Origin: Microbulbifer taiwanensis
GTDB taxonomy: Bacteria > Pseudomonadota > Gammaproteobacteria > Pseudomonadales > Cellvibrionaceae
Length of the DNA stretch: 64,000 bases
NCBI RefSeq assembly: GCF_014904815.1
Contig: NZ_JACZFR010000009.1
Span: 62,001-126,000 of the forward strand
Direction: 5' to 3'
Below, one piece after another: positions 1 to 9,487 of this stretch (position 1 is the stretch's first letter; the number at the start of each line of letters is the position of its first letter). The position numbers and the translations under genes are program-made. The notes beneath the pieces are model-generated. The model was not told where the DNA came from, made no database searches, and worked only from the letters and a program-made list of their open reading frames with translations.

Positions 1-869
1 CCGAGGCCGGGCTCGAGGAAATCACCGAGATCTGGCACGTGGCCGCGGAGATGAGCTATTCCGCCCACAAGCTCGGGATCTCCTTCGATACCAACGTTGG
101 CAACAGCGCGCGCCTGTATGAAACCGCCGTGCGCTGCGCGCCCAATTGTCGCCGCTATTACTACGTCTCCACCGCCTACGTGGCGGGCATGGCCGGCGGC
201 GCGGTGCGCGAGGAGCTGCACACGAAAAGCCGCATGGTCAACACCTACCAGGTCACCAAGTGGAGCACCGAGCAGTCGCTGCACCTGCTGCAACAGCGCC
301 ACGGGCTGCCGGTCACCATCTTCCGCCCGACCGTGGTCGTGGGCCATCGCCACACCGGCTGGGCGCACCGCAATGGCTTCGGTTTTTATATGTTCCAGGA
401 CGCGATGATCGCCATCGCCGCCGCCGGCCACCGGGAACTAACCGTGGACCTGCTGCCGGACGCACGCCCGGACCTGGTCTCCATCGACCAGCTCTGCGCC
501 GACGCCTGCTCCCTGACCCTGCGCCAGTCCACGGACGGCGAATTCGAGGTGTTCCACAGCAGCGGCGGCATCGGTGTGCGCATGGAGGAAATGGTGCGCA
601 TCTGGGGCCAGGTTGCCGGTATCGACGCACGCCTGGGCGCCCCCACCACCGCGCTGGAGCAGAAATTCGATCGCGCCGTGGGCCCCAACCGTCCCTTCGC
701 CCGCACCGAATGGCAGTTCGACCGCTCGCGCCTCGACGCCGCCATCGGCCTGGCCCAGCCGGTACAGCCACTGTCCCGCGATGAGCTGTTCGCCCTGTGC
801 CGCTGGTACGCCGAGGAGTCCACCAGTGTCGTCGCTAGCACCGCACCGGCAGTGGCCGAGGCCAGCTGA
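1..869 (+). CDS. Thioester/acyl-CoA reductase-like extended SDR, 3' part only
   Basis: The reading frame is open from the window edge (first full codon at base 3) and ends at TGA 867-869, so this is the C-terminal part of a larger protein. The residues read through the edge resemble the core of NAD-binding_4 (male-sterility/Lys2-type) reductases. There is a YVSTAYV strand and then the catalytic YxxxK as YQVTK in NTYQVTKW. Family members reduce an acyl thioester (CoA or carrier-bound) to an aldehyde or alcohol with NAD(P)H. It could be a stand-alone fatty acyl-CoA reductase or the terminal reductase domain of a modular synthetase; the missing N terminus would decide. The next gene starts 9 bases later, so it belongs to the same transcription unit. 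Confidence 0.8.
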   Translation, partial: EAGLEEITEIWHVAAEMSYSAHKLGISFDTNVGNSARLYETAVRCAPNCRRYYYVSTAYVAGMAGGAVREELHTKSRMVNTYQVTKWSTEQSLHLLQQRHGLPVTIFRPTVVVGHRHTGWAHRNGFGFYMFQDAMIAIAAAGHRELTVDLLPDARPDLVSIDQLCADACSLTLRQSTDGEFEVFHSSGGIGVRMEEMVRIWGQVAGIDARLGAPTTALEQKFDRAVGPNRPFARTEWQFDRSRLDAAIGLAQPVQPLSRDELFALCRWYAEESTSVVASTAPAVAEAS

Positions 870-878
870 GGAAACGCC

Positions 879-2288
879 GTGACCAGTCTCACCACATCAG
901 CGCCCGCCGCCACATCCGAATCCAGCGCATCTCCTATTGACGCCCTGGCCGAGGTATTCGTGCACCTGGGGGAGCTGGCCAACGTCAACACCAACCAGAT
1001 ACTGATCGTCAGTGGCCGCCTGGATCCCCGCGCGCTGGAGAAGGCGGTGGCGCGCGCGGTAGCGCAAATACCGCTGCTGCGCAGCCGTCCGCAGGGTGGC
1101 CAGTTGCGTCCATTCGACACCGCCGAGACCCGCTGGGTGGAGCACCTGGAGTATGCGGCGCCCTGCGACTTCAACGATGTCGCCTTCCGCCAGCTGTTGA
1201 TGAACTTCAGCTCTGCGCGTCGGTTGCGCTGGCGCGACCGGCCGCCACTGCAGCTGCTGCTGGTTACTGGCAACGGCGGGCACAATTCCTGTGTCTACCT
1301 CAGCAGCCACCACGGTGTCGCCGATGCGCGCAGCGACTGCCTGCTGCTGCGCGCCATCATCGAGCACTACGCCCATATCACCGGCGTGCCAGGTACCGCG
1401 GCACCCGGCGGCGAACTGCCCTTCGCGCCGCTGGCGCAGATACGCCCGCAGTGGTACCGACCACTGGCGCGCGGGCACCGCTGGCTGCGCGCGCTCGGCA
1501 GCGTCGCCGCCGACCTGCTGCGCCGCGACAGCGGATTTCCGGTGCAGCTGCAGGGACAGCGCTGGGAGGGCCGCAGCGCAGACCCCGGTATCGGGCAGCT
1601 GGATTTTTTCCAGAGCCCGCTGCCGCGGGCGCTGGAGGAGCGGCTGGCGCCGGCGGCCAAGGGCGCCGGTGTGACGGTCAATACACTGCTGTGCGCGGCG
1701 CTGGCGCGACTGATGGAAGCCACGGGCAACTATCGCAGCGGCCAGTTGCGCATCACCTGCGCGGTGAGCCTGCGGCGCCTGATCGAGCGGACCTACGACC
1801 GCAGTTTCCGCAACTACCTGGTGCCGAGCAGTATCCGCCTCAAGGCCGGCCAGGAGACTCCCGCGCTGCTGCGCAACCTGCACAAGGCCTTCGGCCGCGC
1901 GCGCAGTGACCGGCAGCTAGGCACAGAGCTGGGGCGCCTGGAAACCCTGCTGCCGCTGCTGCGCCTGAAACCCCTGCGCGGCCCGGCCCGCAGCCTGCTG
2001 AACCGCTGCCAGGGTACCAACGCCTGCTATTCCAATCCCGGGCGTATCGAGGAGGACTTCACATCCTTCGGTTCAGACGCACACCGCACCCAGAGCTATG
2101 TGGGCTTCGGCTGCCTGGTGCCCCCCTACGATTTCATTCTGTACACCCCCACCGTCAACGGCCGCATGCAGCTGGACCTGGTCTACCGCCGCGCGGCCTT
2201 CAGCGATATCCACAGAGAGTTCGCCGCACCCTTTCTCGAAGCCCTGCGACAGCTGCTGGACACGCTGCAAAACCCGCCCCGGAGATGA
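879..2288 (+). CDS. Condensation-domain-like acyltransferase, stand-alone
   Basis: The 469-residue protein starts at GTG 879 behind a GAGGA-type ribosome site. It has one recognisable hallmark, HHGVADA at residues 144-150. This matches the HHxxxDG active site of NRPS condensation domains and the related WES/PapA/alcohol acyltransferase group, with Ala in place of the final Gly. H145 would be the catalytic base. The length fits one complete two-lobe condensation fold with no adenylation or carrier domain attached. It probably joins an activated acyl group to an amine or alcohol, on free or CoA/ACP-bound substrates. It sits between the reductase and an AMP ligase, with 7 bases to the next start. 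Substrates cannot be read from the sequence. Confidence 0.8.
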   Translation: MTSLTTSAPAATSESSASPIDALAEVFVHLGELANVNTNQILIVSGRLDPRALEKAVARAVAQIPLLRSRPQGGQLRPFDTAETRWVEHLEYAAPCDFNDVAFRQLLMNFSSARRLRWRDRPPLQLLLVTGNGGHNSCVYLSSHHGVADARSDCLLLRAIIEHYAHITGVPGTAAPGGELPFAPLAQIRPQWYRPLARGHRWLRALGSVAADLLRRDSGFPVQLQGQRWEGRSADPGIGQLDFFQSPLPRALEERLAPAAKGAGVTVNTLLCAALARLMEATGNYRSGQLRITCAVSLRRLIERTYDRSFRNYLVPSSIRLKAGQETPALLRNLHKAFGRARSDRQLGTELGRLETLLPLLRLKPLRGPARSLLNRCQGTNACYSNPGRIEEDFTSFGSDAHRTQSYVGFGCLVPPYDFILYTPTVNGRMQLDLVYRRAAFSDIHREFAAPFLEALRQLLDTLQNPPRR

Positions 2289-2295
2289 TGCCAAG

Positions 2296-4074
2296 ATGAT
2301 GAGCTACGCAATTGCCACCGCCGTCACACTGCTGTTCGCCTACCTGCTGTTTATCGCCGCGCGCCTCGGCTATTTCGGCCGCCTGTCGCTGCTGGCCAGC
2401 TGGGATGACCGCGTGGACCGCGCACTGGAATTCGCCGCGCGCCGCCACGGCGACCGCGAGCTGGTGGAACTGGCCCAGCCCCTGGCCTGGACCGGCGAAC
2501 AGCACTGGAGTGCGCCGCTGATCCTGGAAACCGCGAAGAAACTGTCGTCCTGCTGGCACCACCTGGGTGTCGGCGAGGGCGACCGGGTGGCGATCTACAA
2601 GGCCAACCAGTTCGACTACTTCCTGTTTTCCGTGGCGGCCCTGCGCATCGGTGCCATCGCCGTACCCATCAACGTCAACGTGGCCGCAGAGACAGCCGCC
2701 GGCTATATGCAGCGCCTGGGTGTGCGACTGCTGGTCAGCGATGGGGGCGGCTGGCAGAAACTGGCAGCGCTGGACGAAGGGCAGCTGCCGGACTGCCTGA
2801 GCCAGGTGATACTCACCGACACGCCCCAGCACGCCGCCGGCGCGCGGGTACACAGTCTCGCCGCGCTGCTGAACGAGCCACTGCCGGCGGCTCCGGAGCG
2901 CCGCCGCGGCGGCGAGGATCCCCTCTACATAGTGCACACCTCCGGCACTACCGGCGTGCCCAAGGGCGTGATCCTCAAGCAGGAGGGCATAGCCCAGTCG
3001 CTGCGCTCCATAGTGCTGTTCAACCCGGTATCCACCCGCGACCTGGCCTGTTTCGCCCTGCCACTGAACCACCAGGTCTCGCACCTGTACCTGCATGGGG
3101 TGCTGCTGATGGGCGTGCGCTGTATCGTCGACGGCGAACTGTCGGCGCCGGCACTGGTCCGCCAGCTGCGCGAGCGCAAGCCGAGCGTCTTCTTCGGCTT
3201 CCCGATCACCTATACCCGCCTGCTCGAGGCCGGCGTTACCGAACAGCCACTGGACAGTGTGCGCATCTGGGGCACCACCGCGGACGCCAGTCACGAGGTG
3301 CAGCAGCGGGCCCTGATTCCCCACGGCTCCTTCTTTACCCGCCTCGGCATCCCGGTCAAGGGTTCCCTGTTCGTCGACGGGCTCGGCTCCAGCGAAGTGG
3401 GCATCGCCGCCCTGCTGCGCATTGCCACCCCCTGGACCAGGCACTTCGGCCGCCGCGTCGGCCGCCGCACGCCACTGGGCCCCGAGATCAAGATTGCCGA
3501 CGCCGACGGCACGCCGGTGGCCAAGGGGGAAGTCGGGCGGCTGATGATCAAGGGCAAGAGTATGTTCGGCGGCTACTGGAATGCCCACGACGTCTTCTAT
3601 TCCGCCACCCGCGACGGCTGGTGGTTCACCGGCGACATGATGCGCGAGGCCGACGACGGCGAACTGCTGCACCTGGACCGCGAAGTGGACGTGATCCACA
3701 CCGCCCGCGGGCCCATGTACACGCTGCCGCTGGAGGAGATAGTGCTGAAGCAGGACGGCGTGCTCGATACCTGCGTGTTCGGTGTGCGCCCGGACGCGGA
3801 CGGCCCCGAAGTCCCCGCCGCGGTGGTGGCACCGCGGGCCAGGGCGCGTATCCCGGACGCGGAAACCCTGCGACGCACGCTCAACACGCTGCTGCCCGAG
3901 GGACACCAACTGGTTCACCTGTGGCTGATCGACTGGGCGGATTTCCCCATCGGCGCCACCGGCAAGACCCTGAAGCGGCGCCTGCGCGAAGACTACAACG
4001 CCCTGCTGCAGTTGCAGCGGGACTCCAACCCGGAGGCGGCGCCATGCGAAGCCAGCGCACTGCAGCCCGCCTGA
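2296..4074 (+). CDS. Membrane-anchored AMP-dependent acyl ligase
   Basis: I chose the tandem ATG at 2296 because the frame upstream overlaps the previous gene and GGAG lies at 2281-2284. The 592-residue product begins with a hydrophobic helix (about residues 4-24), unusual for this family. The ANL core follows: the P-loop signature with HTSGTTGVPKG around residues 213-224, the GDxx hinge in WWFTGDMM, and the A10 lysine in GATGKTLKRR near residue 556. It should activate a carboxylic acid with ATP to an acyl-AMP and load it on CoA or a carrier. The anchor suggests the acid is a lipid-like chain handled at the inner membrane. Its 3' end overlaps the next start by 31 bases, showing tight operon packing. 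Confidence 0.85.
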   Translation: MMSYAIATAVTLLFAYLLFIAARLGYFGRLSLLASWDDRVDRALEFAARRHGDRELVELAQPLAWTGEQHWSAPLILETAKKLSSCWHHLGVGEGDRVAIYKANQFDYFLFSVAALRIGAIAVPINVNVAAETAAGYMQRLGVRLLVSDGGGWQKLAALDEGQLPDCLSQVILTDTPQHAAGARVHSLAALLNEPLPAAPERRRGGEDPLYIVHTSGTTGVPKGVILKQEGIAQSLRSIVLFNPVSTRDLACFALPLNHQVSHLYLHGVLLMGVRCIVDGELSAPALVRQLRERKPSVFFGFPITYTRLLEAGVTEQPLDSVRIWGTTADASHEVQQRALIPHGSFFTRLGIPVKGSLFVDGLGSSEVGIAALLRIATPWTRHFGRRVGRRTPLGPEIKIADADGTPVAKGEVGRLMIKGKSMFGGYWNAHDVFYSATRDGWWFTGDMMREADDGELLHLDREVDVIHTARGPMYTLPLEEIVLKQDGVLDTCVFGVRPDADGPEVPAAVVAPRARARIPDAETLRRTLNTLLPEGHQLVHLWLIDWADFPIGATGKTLKRRLREDYNALLQLQRDSNPEAAPCEASALQPA

Positions 4075-5324
4075 CACCCGCACTGGTCGCGGTCCTCTGC
4101 GGCGGCCTAGGTGCCGGGCCCGCGACCGGCGACGACGACTGGGCCTTCGATACCAGCGGCGCACAGGAAACCTGGAGCAGCGACTACGAGTTGACCCTGC
4201 AGCTGATCCGCGAGCGCGAGCAGCTGTTCGCCCCCCTGGCCGCGTCCTGGGACGGCGGCGACCGCGCCGGGCGCAGTGCCGCCGAACTGCGCCTGGACCT
4301 GCAGCTGCGTTGCAGCGCGTCGCCCTGTAAAGGCACCCGCCTGGTGCTGAAGCCGCGCCTGGCCCTGGGCGACGACGACCGTCCGGCGGCCATGCCGGAT
4401 CCGCAGCCGGACTGGCTCGCCGAGGGCTACCTGCTGCGCGAGTTCGACGGCGGCACCCGCGTCGGCGCCGGCAAGCGTCTGCTCGGCTGGGGGCCCTCGC
4501 TGCTCTACAGCCCCAGCAACCGCCTCTTCCCCGACAACGGCGCCGTGACCCCGCGGCGCGATGTGCCCGGCAAGCCAATGGCCTTCGCCAGCACCGATCT
4601 CTCGCCCCGCGGCCGCGCCAACCTGCTGTTGGCGGACCCGCGCCTGGATGAGGTGGCTGGCCTGGACAGCGGCGGCGCCTTCAGCCTGGCCCGCGCCGAG
4701 TGGAACTGGGTCGAGGGGCGCATCGCCACCCTCGGCGCCGTGGCCGCGGGCGGCGGCGGTTTTCGCCCTTATGTCGGCGGCTACTACCAGCTGGGCCTGG
4801 GCGAAGCCTGGACCCTCGGCTTCGAGGCGGCGACATCGCGCGGCTACGCGGACACCGTCGCCGGCGCCCCGGCGCTGGCGCAAAACGAAGAGCGCTGGCG
4901 CTGGGACGGTGTTTTCAACCTGCGCTACGGCGCCGCCTCCGGAGCCGAGACAGGCCTGGAGCTGATCTACAACGGTTACGCCCAGAGCGATGCCGAGCGG
5001 CTGGACCCGGCACTCGCCGCCCTGCCCTCGGCCGGGCGCGGCCCGTCGCGCAACCGCCCGCTGCACCCCTTCGTGCAGCGCCGCTATGCGCTGCTGCAGA
5101 CCACCTGGCCGAAGCTGTTCGGCGACCGCCGCTGGGGCCTGACCGCGCGACTGCTGCAGGGACTCGACGGCGCCAGCACAAGTGGATTTACCGAGCTGTC
5201 CTACAGCCCCGGCGACGCCGCCACCGTCTACCTGGGATTGTCCCGCAGCCGCTCAGGCAAAGCGCTGGAAATGAGCCAGCCGGTTACCCGCAGCGCCTAC
5301 CTGGCCCTGGATGCCTTTTTCTGA
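4044..5324 (+). CDS. Outer-membrane beta-barrel protein of export cluster
   Basis: ATG 4044 has GGAGG at 4032-4036 and lies inside the end of the ligase gene. The 426-residue product opens with a positively charged, hydrophobic signal peptide (about residues 1-29, cleavage near GPATGDD). It continues with alternating aromatic and polar strands rich in Gly and Tyr, and ends in Phe-Phe, the typical C-terminal signature of Bam-assembled barrels. I do not recognise a named family. Its place before an ABC ATPase and two FtsX permeases suggests it is the outer-membrane acceptor or pore for the product moved by those proteins. That role is inferred from context only. Confidence 0.7.
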   Translation: MRSQRTAARLTPALVAVLCGGLGAGPATGDDDWAFDTSGAQETWSSDYELTLQLIREREQLFAPLAASWDGGDRAGRSAAELRLDLQLRCSASPCKGTRLVLKPRLALGDDDRPAAMPDPQPDWLAEGYLLREFDGGTRVGAGKRLLGWGPSLLYSPSNRLFPDNGAVTPRRDVPGKPMAFASTDLSPRGRANLLLADPRLDEVAGLDSGGAFSLARAEWNWVEGRIATLGAVAAGGGGFRPYVGGYYQLGLGEAWTLGFEAATSRGYADTVAGAPALAQNEERWRWDGVFNLRYGAASGAETGLELIYNGYAQSDAERLDPALAALPSAGRGPSRNRPLHPFVQRRYALLQTTWPKLFGDRRWGLTARLLQGLDGASTSGFTELSYSPGDAATVYLGLSRSRSGKALEMSQPVTRSAYLALDAFF

Positions 5325-5367
5325 TGACCCTGTTTCCGATGAATACGCGAATAAGAGGAGAGAAGAG

Positions 5368-6105
5368 ATGAACCTGGTCGAATTCGAATCCGTCACCAAG
5401 CGCTACCGGCTCGGCGAGGTGGAAGTCACCGCCCTCGACAGCGTCGACTTCGCCGTGCGCCGCGGCGACTTTGTCGCCATCACCGGCCCCAGCGGCAGCG
5501 GCAAGACCACCATGCTGAACCTGATCGGCTGCCTGGACAGCCCCACGTCCGGCGAGATCCGTGTGGCCGGGCAGCCGGTGAGCGGCCTCGACGACCACGC
5601 CCTGGACCAGCTGCGCAGCCGCAGCTACGGCATCATTTTCCAGAACTTCAACCTGGTGCCGGTACTGACCGCGCTGGAAAACGTGATGCTGCCGCTGTAC
5701 CTGCACGGGCTGTCGAAGGACGAGCGCCAGCACCGCGCCTCCGCGGCACTCGCAGCCGTGAGCCTGACCCGATTCGCCGATTTCCGCCCGGACCAGATGT
5801 CCGGCGGCCAGCGCCAGCGCGTGGCGGTGGCCCGCGCCCTGGTCACAGAGCCCAAGCTGATCCTCGCCGACGAGCCCACCGCCAGTCTCGATACCGCCAG
5901 CGCGCTGTCGCTGGTGGACCTGATGAAAGAGCTGAACACGGAACGGCGCGTGACCTTCGTCTTCTCGACCCACGACCAGCGCCTGCTGCAACACGTCAGC
6001 CGCGTTGTCGAACTGCGCGATGGCCAGCTGTCCGGTGACGATGCGCCCGGTGCCGGCGTGACCGGCGCCGCCCTGGTACAGACCGGCGACAGCGAGGTGG
6101 CGTGA
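5368..6105 (+). CDS. ABC transporter ATP-binding protein, MacB/LolD type
   Basis: Start at ATG 5368, preceded by AAGAGGAG at 5353-5360. An upstream ATG at 5311 overlaps the previous gene and lacks such a site. The 245-residue ATPase has Walker A GPSGSGKT at 40-47, the signature MSGGQRQRVAVARAL, Walker B LILADEPT and the switch histidine in STHDQR. Length and motifs fit the MacB/LolD/FtsE subgroup, which drives FtsX-type permeases rather than forming a classical channel. The stop overlaps the following ATG by one base (TGATG), so translation is coupled to the fused permease. It presumably powers both FtsX proteins that follow. Confidence 0.95.
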   Translation: MNLVEFESVTKRYRLGEVEVTALDSVDFAVRRGDFVAITGPSGSGKTTMLNLIGCLDSPTSGEIRVAGQPVSGLDDHALDQLRSRSYGIIFQNFNLVPVLTALENVMLPLYLHGLSKDERQHRASAALAAVSLTRFADFRPDQMSGGQRQRVAVARALVTEPKLILADEPTASLDTASALSLVDLMKELNTERRVTFVFSTHDQRLLQHVSRVVELRDGQLSGDDAPGAGVTGAALVQTGDSEVA

Positions 6106-8120
6106 TGTGGTCCATGGCATTTCGCAATCTCTACCGGGACCGCCGGCGCACCCTGGCCACCGTCATTGCGGTGGCCGCGGGCCTGTTCGCGGTGCTGATG
6201 TTCCTCGCCTATATCCGCTTCGTCGAGAGCTCCCTGGCCGCGGTGGTCATCTACCGCGACGCCAATGCCCACGTACAGGTGTATCGCGTGGACGGGCCTG
6301 AGCAGCTAGCGGCGACACCGGCGCAGTACTCCCTGGACAGTGCCGACCAGGCGCTGATTCACCGCGCACTGCCTGAACTGCCGCACTTCCTGCGCGCCTC
6401 CAACCAGTTGGTGGGTGTCGGTGTGGTGCAGGCGGACGCCGACAGCGCCGTCTTCCTGGCCCGCGGTATAGACCCGGAGTTCGAAGCCGCGCTGCAACAG
6501 CACAGCCCGCTGGCCGCGCCGCCCCCGCCGGTGGATGGGTTGCTGCTCACCACCCAGCTGCAGGACCTGCTCGGCTACCCGGCGCAACACAGCGACCTGC
6601 AGCTGTTCGGCGCCTCCTATGCCAACCGCATGAACGCTATCGAGGCGCCGTTGGTGGGCGATTTCTCCACCGGCATTGAGGCCATCGAAGACAAGGGTCT
6701 CAAGGCGCCGCTGGCACTGCTGCAGTCGCTGTACGACACCGACGCCGTCTCGCGGGTGGTGGTGCAGCTGGACGACCGCATGCACAGCGGGAATTTCCGC
6801 GCACAGCTGGCCGCCGAGCTGGAGCGGCAGGCGCCCGGGCGCTTCGAGGTCACCACCTGGGACCACCCGCAGATTGGCCAGCTGTACACCAGCTTTATGG
6901 GTTTCTTCAATATGGTGTTCGCCTTCACCGGTATCGTCGTGTTCACCATCGCCCTGACCACCATCCAGCACACGGTGGCAATGAACGTGGCCGACCGCAC
7001 CCGCGAGATCGGCATGCTGCGCTCGCTCGGATTCGGCCGCGGGCGCATCGCCGGGCTGTTCGTGCGCGAGAGCCTGCTCACGACACTGGCGGCGGCACTG
7101 GTCGCCGCGGCCCTGGCCTATGCGGTTATCGCCGCCCTGGCCCTGGCGGGGGTGGAGACCCAACTGCCGCGCATCGCCGAACCGGCGCCGCTGGCGCTGC
7201 AACTGCCGCCCCTCTGGGCTGTGATCGCCATCGCCTGTGCCGGTGCCGGCATCGCCCTGGGGGCACTGCTCACCGCGCGCAAGCGGGTCGGCGGCGAAGT
7301 GCGCCCCGGGCGCCGCGGCGTGCCGCTGACCCAGCTGCTGGCCGCCGCCGGCTGCCTGCTGCTGGCCGTGCCACTGCTATCCCCCGCCCAGGCACAGACG
7401 CCCCCGCCCATGGAGGAAGTCGCTGCCTCCCGGTCCCCGGACGAGGAGACGATGCGCGCCTGGCTCAAGCAGGCGGATCTGGCCCGCGGCGGCTGGGGCA
7501 GCTACCAGTGGAAACTCCGTATCCACACCGAGGATCCCGCCGGCGCCACCGATACCGACTACGACATCGCCGTGCGCGACGGCCGCGCCCTGGCGATGAC
7601 CACGGCACCACGGCGCTACCGTGGCGAGAAGATTCTGATCGCCTCCCGCGCCATGTGGTACGCCAAGCCCGGGCTGCGCAAGCCGGTCAGCATCAGCCCG
7701 CAGCAGCGTCTGGTGGGCGAGGCGGCCAACGGCGATATCGCCGCCACCCAGTACGCCCGCGATTACGCGCCGGCGTACCTGGGCAGCGCAGACCTGGACG
7801 GCACCTCCTGCCACAAGCTGAAGCTGACCGCCGCCAGCGACAGTGCCACCTACGAATCCATCATCTACTACCTCGACAAGCGCAACCGCCTGGCAGTGCG
7901 CGCGGAGTTCCTGACCGCCAGCGGCATGCCGCTCAAGGTGGCCCACTTCGAGTACGACAACCGGGTGCAGATCGATGGCGAGACGCGCCCCTTCGTGTCG
8001 CACATGAAGATCGTCAACGCCAACTTTCCCGAACGCTACAGCCTGCTCGAGTACCGGCGGGTGGCTCCGGCCGATCCGCCGGACAGCCTGTTCACCGTCG
8101 ACACACTGATGACCCTTTAG
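6105..8120 (+). CDS. FtsX-type permease fused to LolA-like lipid-carrier domain
   Basis: Starts at ATG 6105, coupled by TGATG to the ATPase gene, 671 residues. Residues 1 to about 402 form an FtsX/MacB-type permease. It has an N-terminal helix after a basic stretch, a periplasmic core, and C-terminal helices with the family's TREIGMLRSLGFGR loop. Around residues 410-430 comes another hydrophobic stretch that looks like a former signal peptide, ending PAQAQ. Residues about 440-671 resemble the LolA_like 'outer membrane lipoprotein-sorting' family (PF17131). The extra helix would place the carrier domain in the periplasm next to the permease. Such domains are usually separate proteins. The fusion is in frame without an obvious error, but a lost stop codon cannot be excluded from sequence alone. 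Confidence 0.85.
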   Translation: MWSMAFRNLYRDRRRTLATVIAVAAGLFAVLMFLAYIRFVESSLAAVVIYRDANAHVQVYRVDGPEQLAATPAQYSLDSADQALIHRALPELPHFLRASNQLVGVGVVQADADSAVFLARGIDPEFEAALQQHSPLAAPPPPVDGLLLTTQLQDLLGYPAQHSDLQLFGASYANRMNAIEAPLVGDFSTGIEAIEDKGLKAPLALLQSLYDTDAVSRVVVQLDDRMHSGNFRAQLAAELERQAPGRFEVTTWDHPQIGQLYTSFMGFFNMVFAFTGIVVFTIALTTIQHTVAMNVADRTREIGMLRSLGFGRGRIAGLFVRESLLTTLAAALVAAALAYAVIAALALAGVETQLPRIAEPAPLALQLPPLWAVIAIACAGAGIALGALLTARKRVGGEVRPGRRGVPLTQLLAAAGCLLLAVPLLSPAQAQTPPPMEEVAASRSPDEETMRAWLKQADLARGGWGSYQWKLRIHTEDPAGATDTDYDIAVRDGRALAMTTAPRRYRGEKILIASRAMWYAKPGLRKPVSISPQQRLVGEAANGDIAATQYARDYAPAYLGSADLDGTSCHKLKLTAASDSATYESIIYYLDKRNRLAVRAEFLTASGMPLKVAHFEYDNRVQIDGETRPFVSHMKIVNANFPERYSLLEYRRVAPADPPDSLFTVDTLMTL

Positions 8121-8133
8121 TAGGAGCAGAGAT

Positions 8134-9456
8134 ATGACTGTCAAACTGTTACTGACGATGTCCCTGCGCAACCTGTGGCGGCAGGGGCGCAAATCCCTCG
8201 GCACCTTCGTGGTGATGAGCATATCGGTGCTGGCCCTGTGCCTGCTGTCCGGCTACATGCAATCCAATGTCGAACTGATCCGCGACGCCTTTATGCGCTG
8301 GGGGGCCCGCGGCCACCTGGTGATCGAGAGACCGGCGTCGGAGCTGGCGCGTCAGGTCGAGGGCGCCGGCCAGCTACCGCTGACCGCGGCGCTGCAGCAG
8401 CGCATCGACGGGGTGCTGGCGCAAGAGCCGCAGCTGGTGGCCAGCGCACGGGTGCTGCGCATCTCCGGCATGGTATCGAACGCCTACGTCAGCTCCATCT
8501 TCGCCGGCATAGGGCAGGACGTGGAGCAGATCCGCGCGATCAAGGGTCCCGCCTACGAGTACGACGTGGTGGCCGGCACACCGCTGTGGATGGAGACGCG
8601 CCCGCAGCCGCTGGTACTGGGCCAGGGCCTGGCCGCCATCCTCGGCTGCGCGGTACCGGAAGTGGGCTTTGCCCCGCTGCAGCCCGGCGAAACCCCCAAG
8701 TCGCGCCCCATCGACTGCCCGCCCGGCCCGCTGGAACTGACCGCGACCACCCGCGGCACGGCGCGCGTCAACGCCGTGCGCGCCCAACCCACCGGCATCA
8801 TGGACTGGGGCATCAAGGAGATTAACGATCGCCTGGTGGTGATGCCGATGGCCGACGCCCAGGCGCTGCTCAATACCACCGACGTCAGCGAGTACCACCT
8901 GCTGCTAGAGGACGGCGCCGACGCCACCGCCGCACGCAGCCGTATCGCCGCGGCCCTGGCGGAAGCGGGTCTCGACGATGTGGAGGTGTTCCTCTGGTCC
9001 GACCGCGCCGCTTTCTACCAACAGGTCAAGGCGGTGCTCGGTGGCTTCCTCAACTTCATCGCCCTGATCGCCTGCGCCATCGGCTTTACCAGCCTGCTGA
9101 ACGCCAGCTACATGAACTTTTCCCAGCGCGCGCGGGAGTTCGCGACCCTGCGCAGCCTCGGTTTCACGCGCCGCTTCGTGCTGGCGCTGGCCGCGCTGGA
9201 AAACAGCTGGCTGGCTCTCGGTGCGGCGCTACTGGGTATCGGCACCACCGCTGCCATCGTGTGGTCGGTGCGCGCCGCGCAGATCATGTGGACGCCACCC
9301 GGGTCCAGCAACGCGGTCCCCGTGGACCTGGCCTGGGTGGCGCCGACATACGTGGCCGCGGTAGTAGGTGTTGTCGTCATCGCAGCCTTCGCCAGCTCTA
9401 TCCCAACCCGCAAGATTCTGAGACGGCCGATTCGCGCTGTGCTCTCCGACGCGTAA
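8134..9456 (+). CDS. FtsX-type ABC permease, second subunit
   Basis: ATG 8134 follows TAGGAG by a short spacer, 13 bases after the previous stop. The 440-residue protein has the MacB/LolC-E layout. One N-terminal helix follows a basic MSLRNLWRQGRKS segment, then comes a large periplasmic domain, then three C-terminal helices. The first of these is followed by the conserved cytoplasmic loop REFATLRSLGFTRR. No carrier domain is attached. With the fused permease it would form a LolCE-like heterodimer over an ATPase dimer. No MacA/HlyD-type adaptor is encoded nearby, so a Lol-like lipid extraction mode fits better than MacAB-TolC efflux. Confidence 0.92.
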   Translation: MTVKLLLTMSLRNLWRQGRKSLGTFVVMSISVLALCLLSGYMQSNVELIRDAFMRWGARGHLVIERPASELARQVEGAGQLPLTAALQQRIDGVLAQEPQLVASARVLRISGMVSNAYVSSIFAGIGQDVEQIRAIKGPAYEYDVVAGTPLWMETRPQPLVLGQGLAAILGCAVPEVGFAPLQPGETPKSRPIDCPPGPLELTATTRGTARVNAVRAQPTGIMDWGIKEINDRLVVMPMADAQALLNTTDVSEYHLLLEDGADATAARSRIAAALAEAGLDDVEVFLWSDRAAFYQQVKAVLGGFLNFIALIACAIGFTSLLNASYMNFSQRAREFATLRSLGFTRRFVLALAALENSWLALGAALLGIGTTAAIVWSVRAAQIMWTPPGSSNAVPVDLAWVAPTYVAAVVGVVVIAAFASSIPTRKILRRPIRAVLSDA

Positions 9457-9487
9457 CGACTGCTCTCGCAGCAAAGGAGAAATTTCA

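Noticed and set aside
2200-4578. 792-residue minus-strand open frame
   Set aside because: It is antisense to the ligase and barrel genes, Gly/Ala/Arg/Gln-rich with no motif, and arises from GC-rich codon usage.
4044-9456. MacAB-TolC type antibiotic efflux pump
   Set aside because: No MacA/HlyD adaptor or TolC-like outer-membrane channel is present; the LolA-like domain and barrel point to a different mode.
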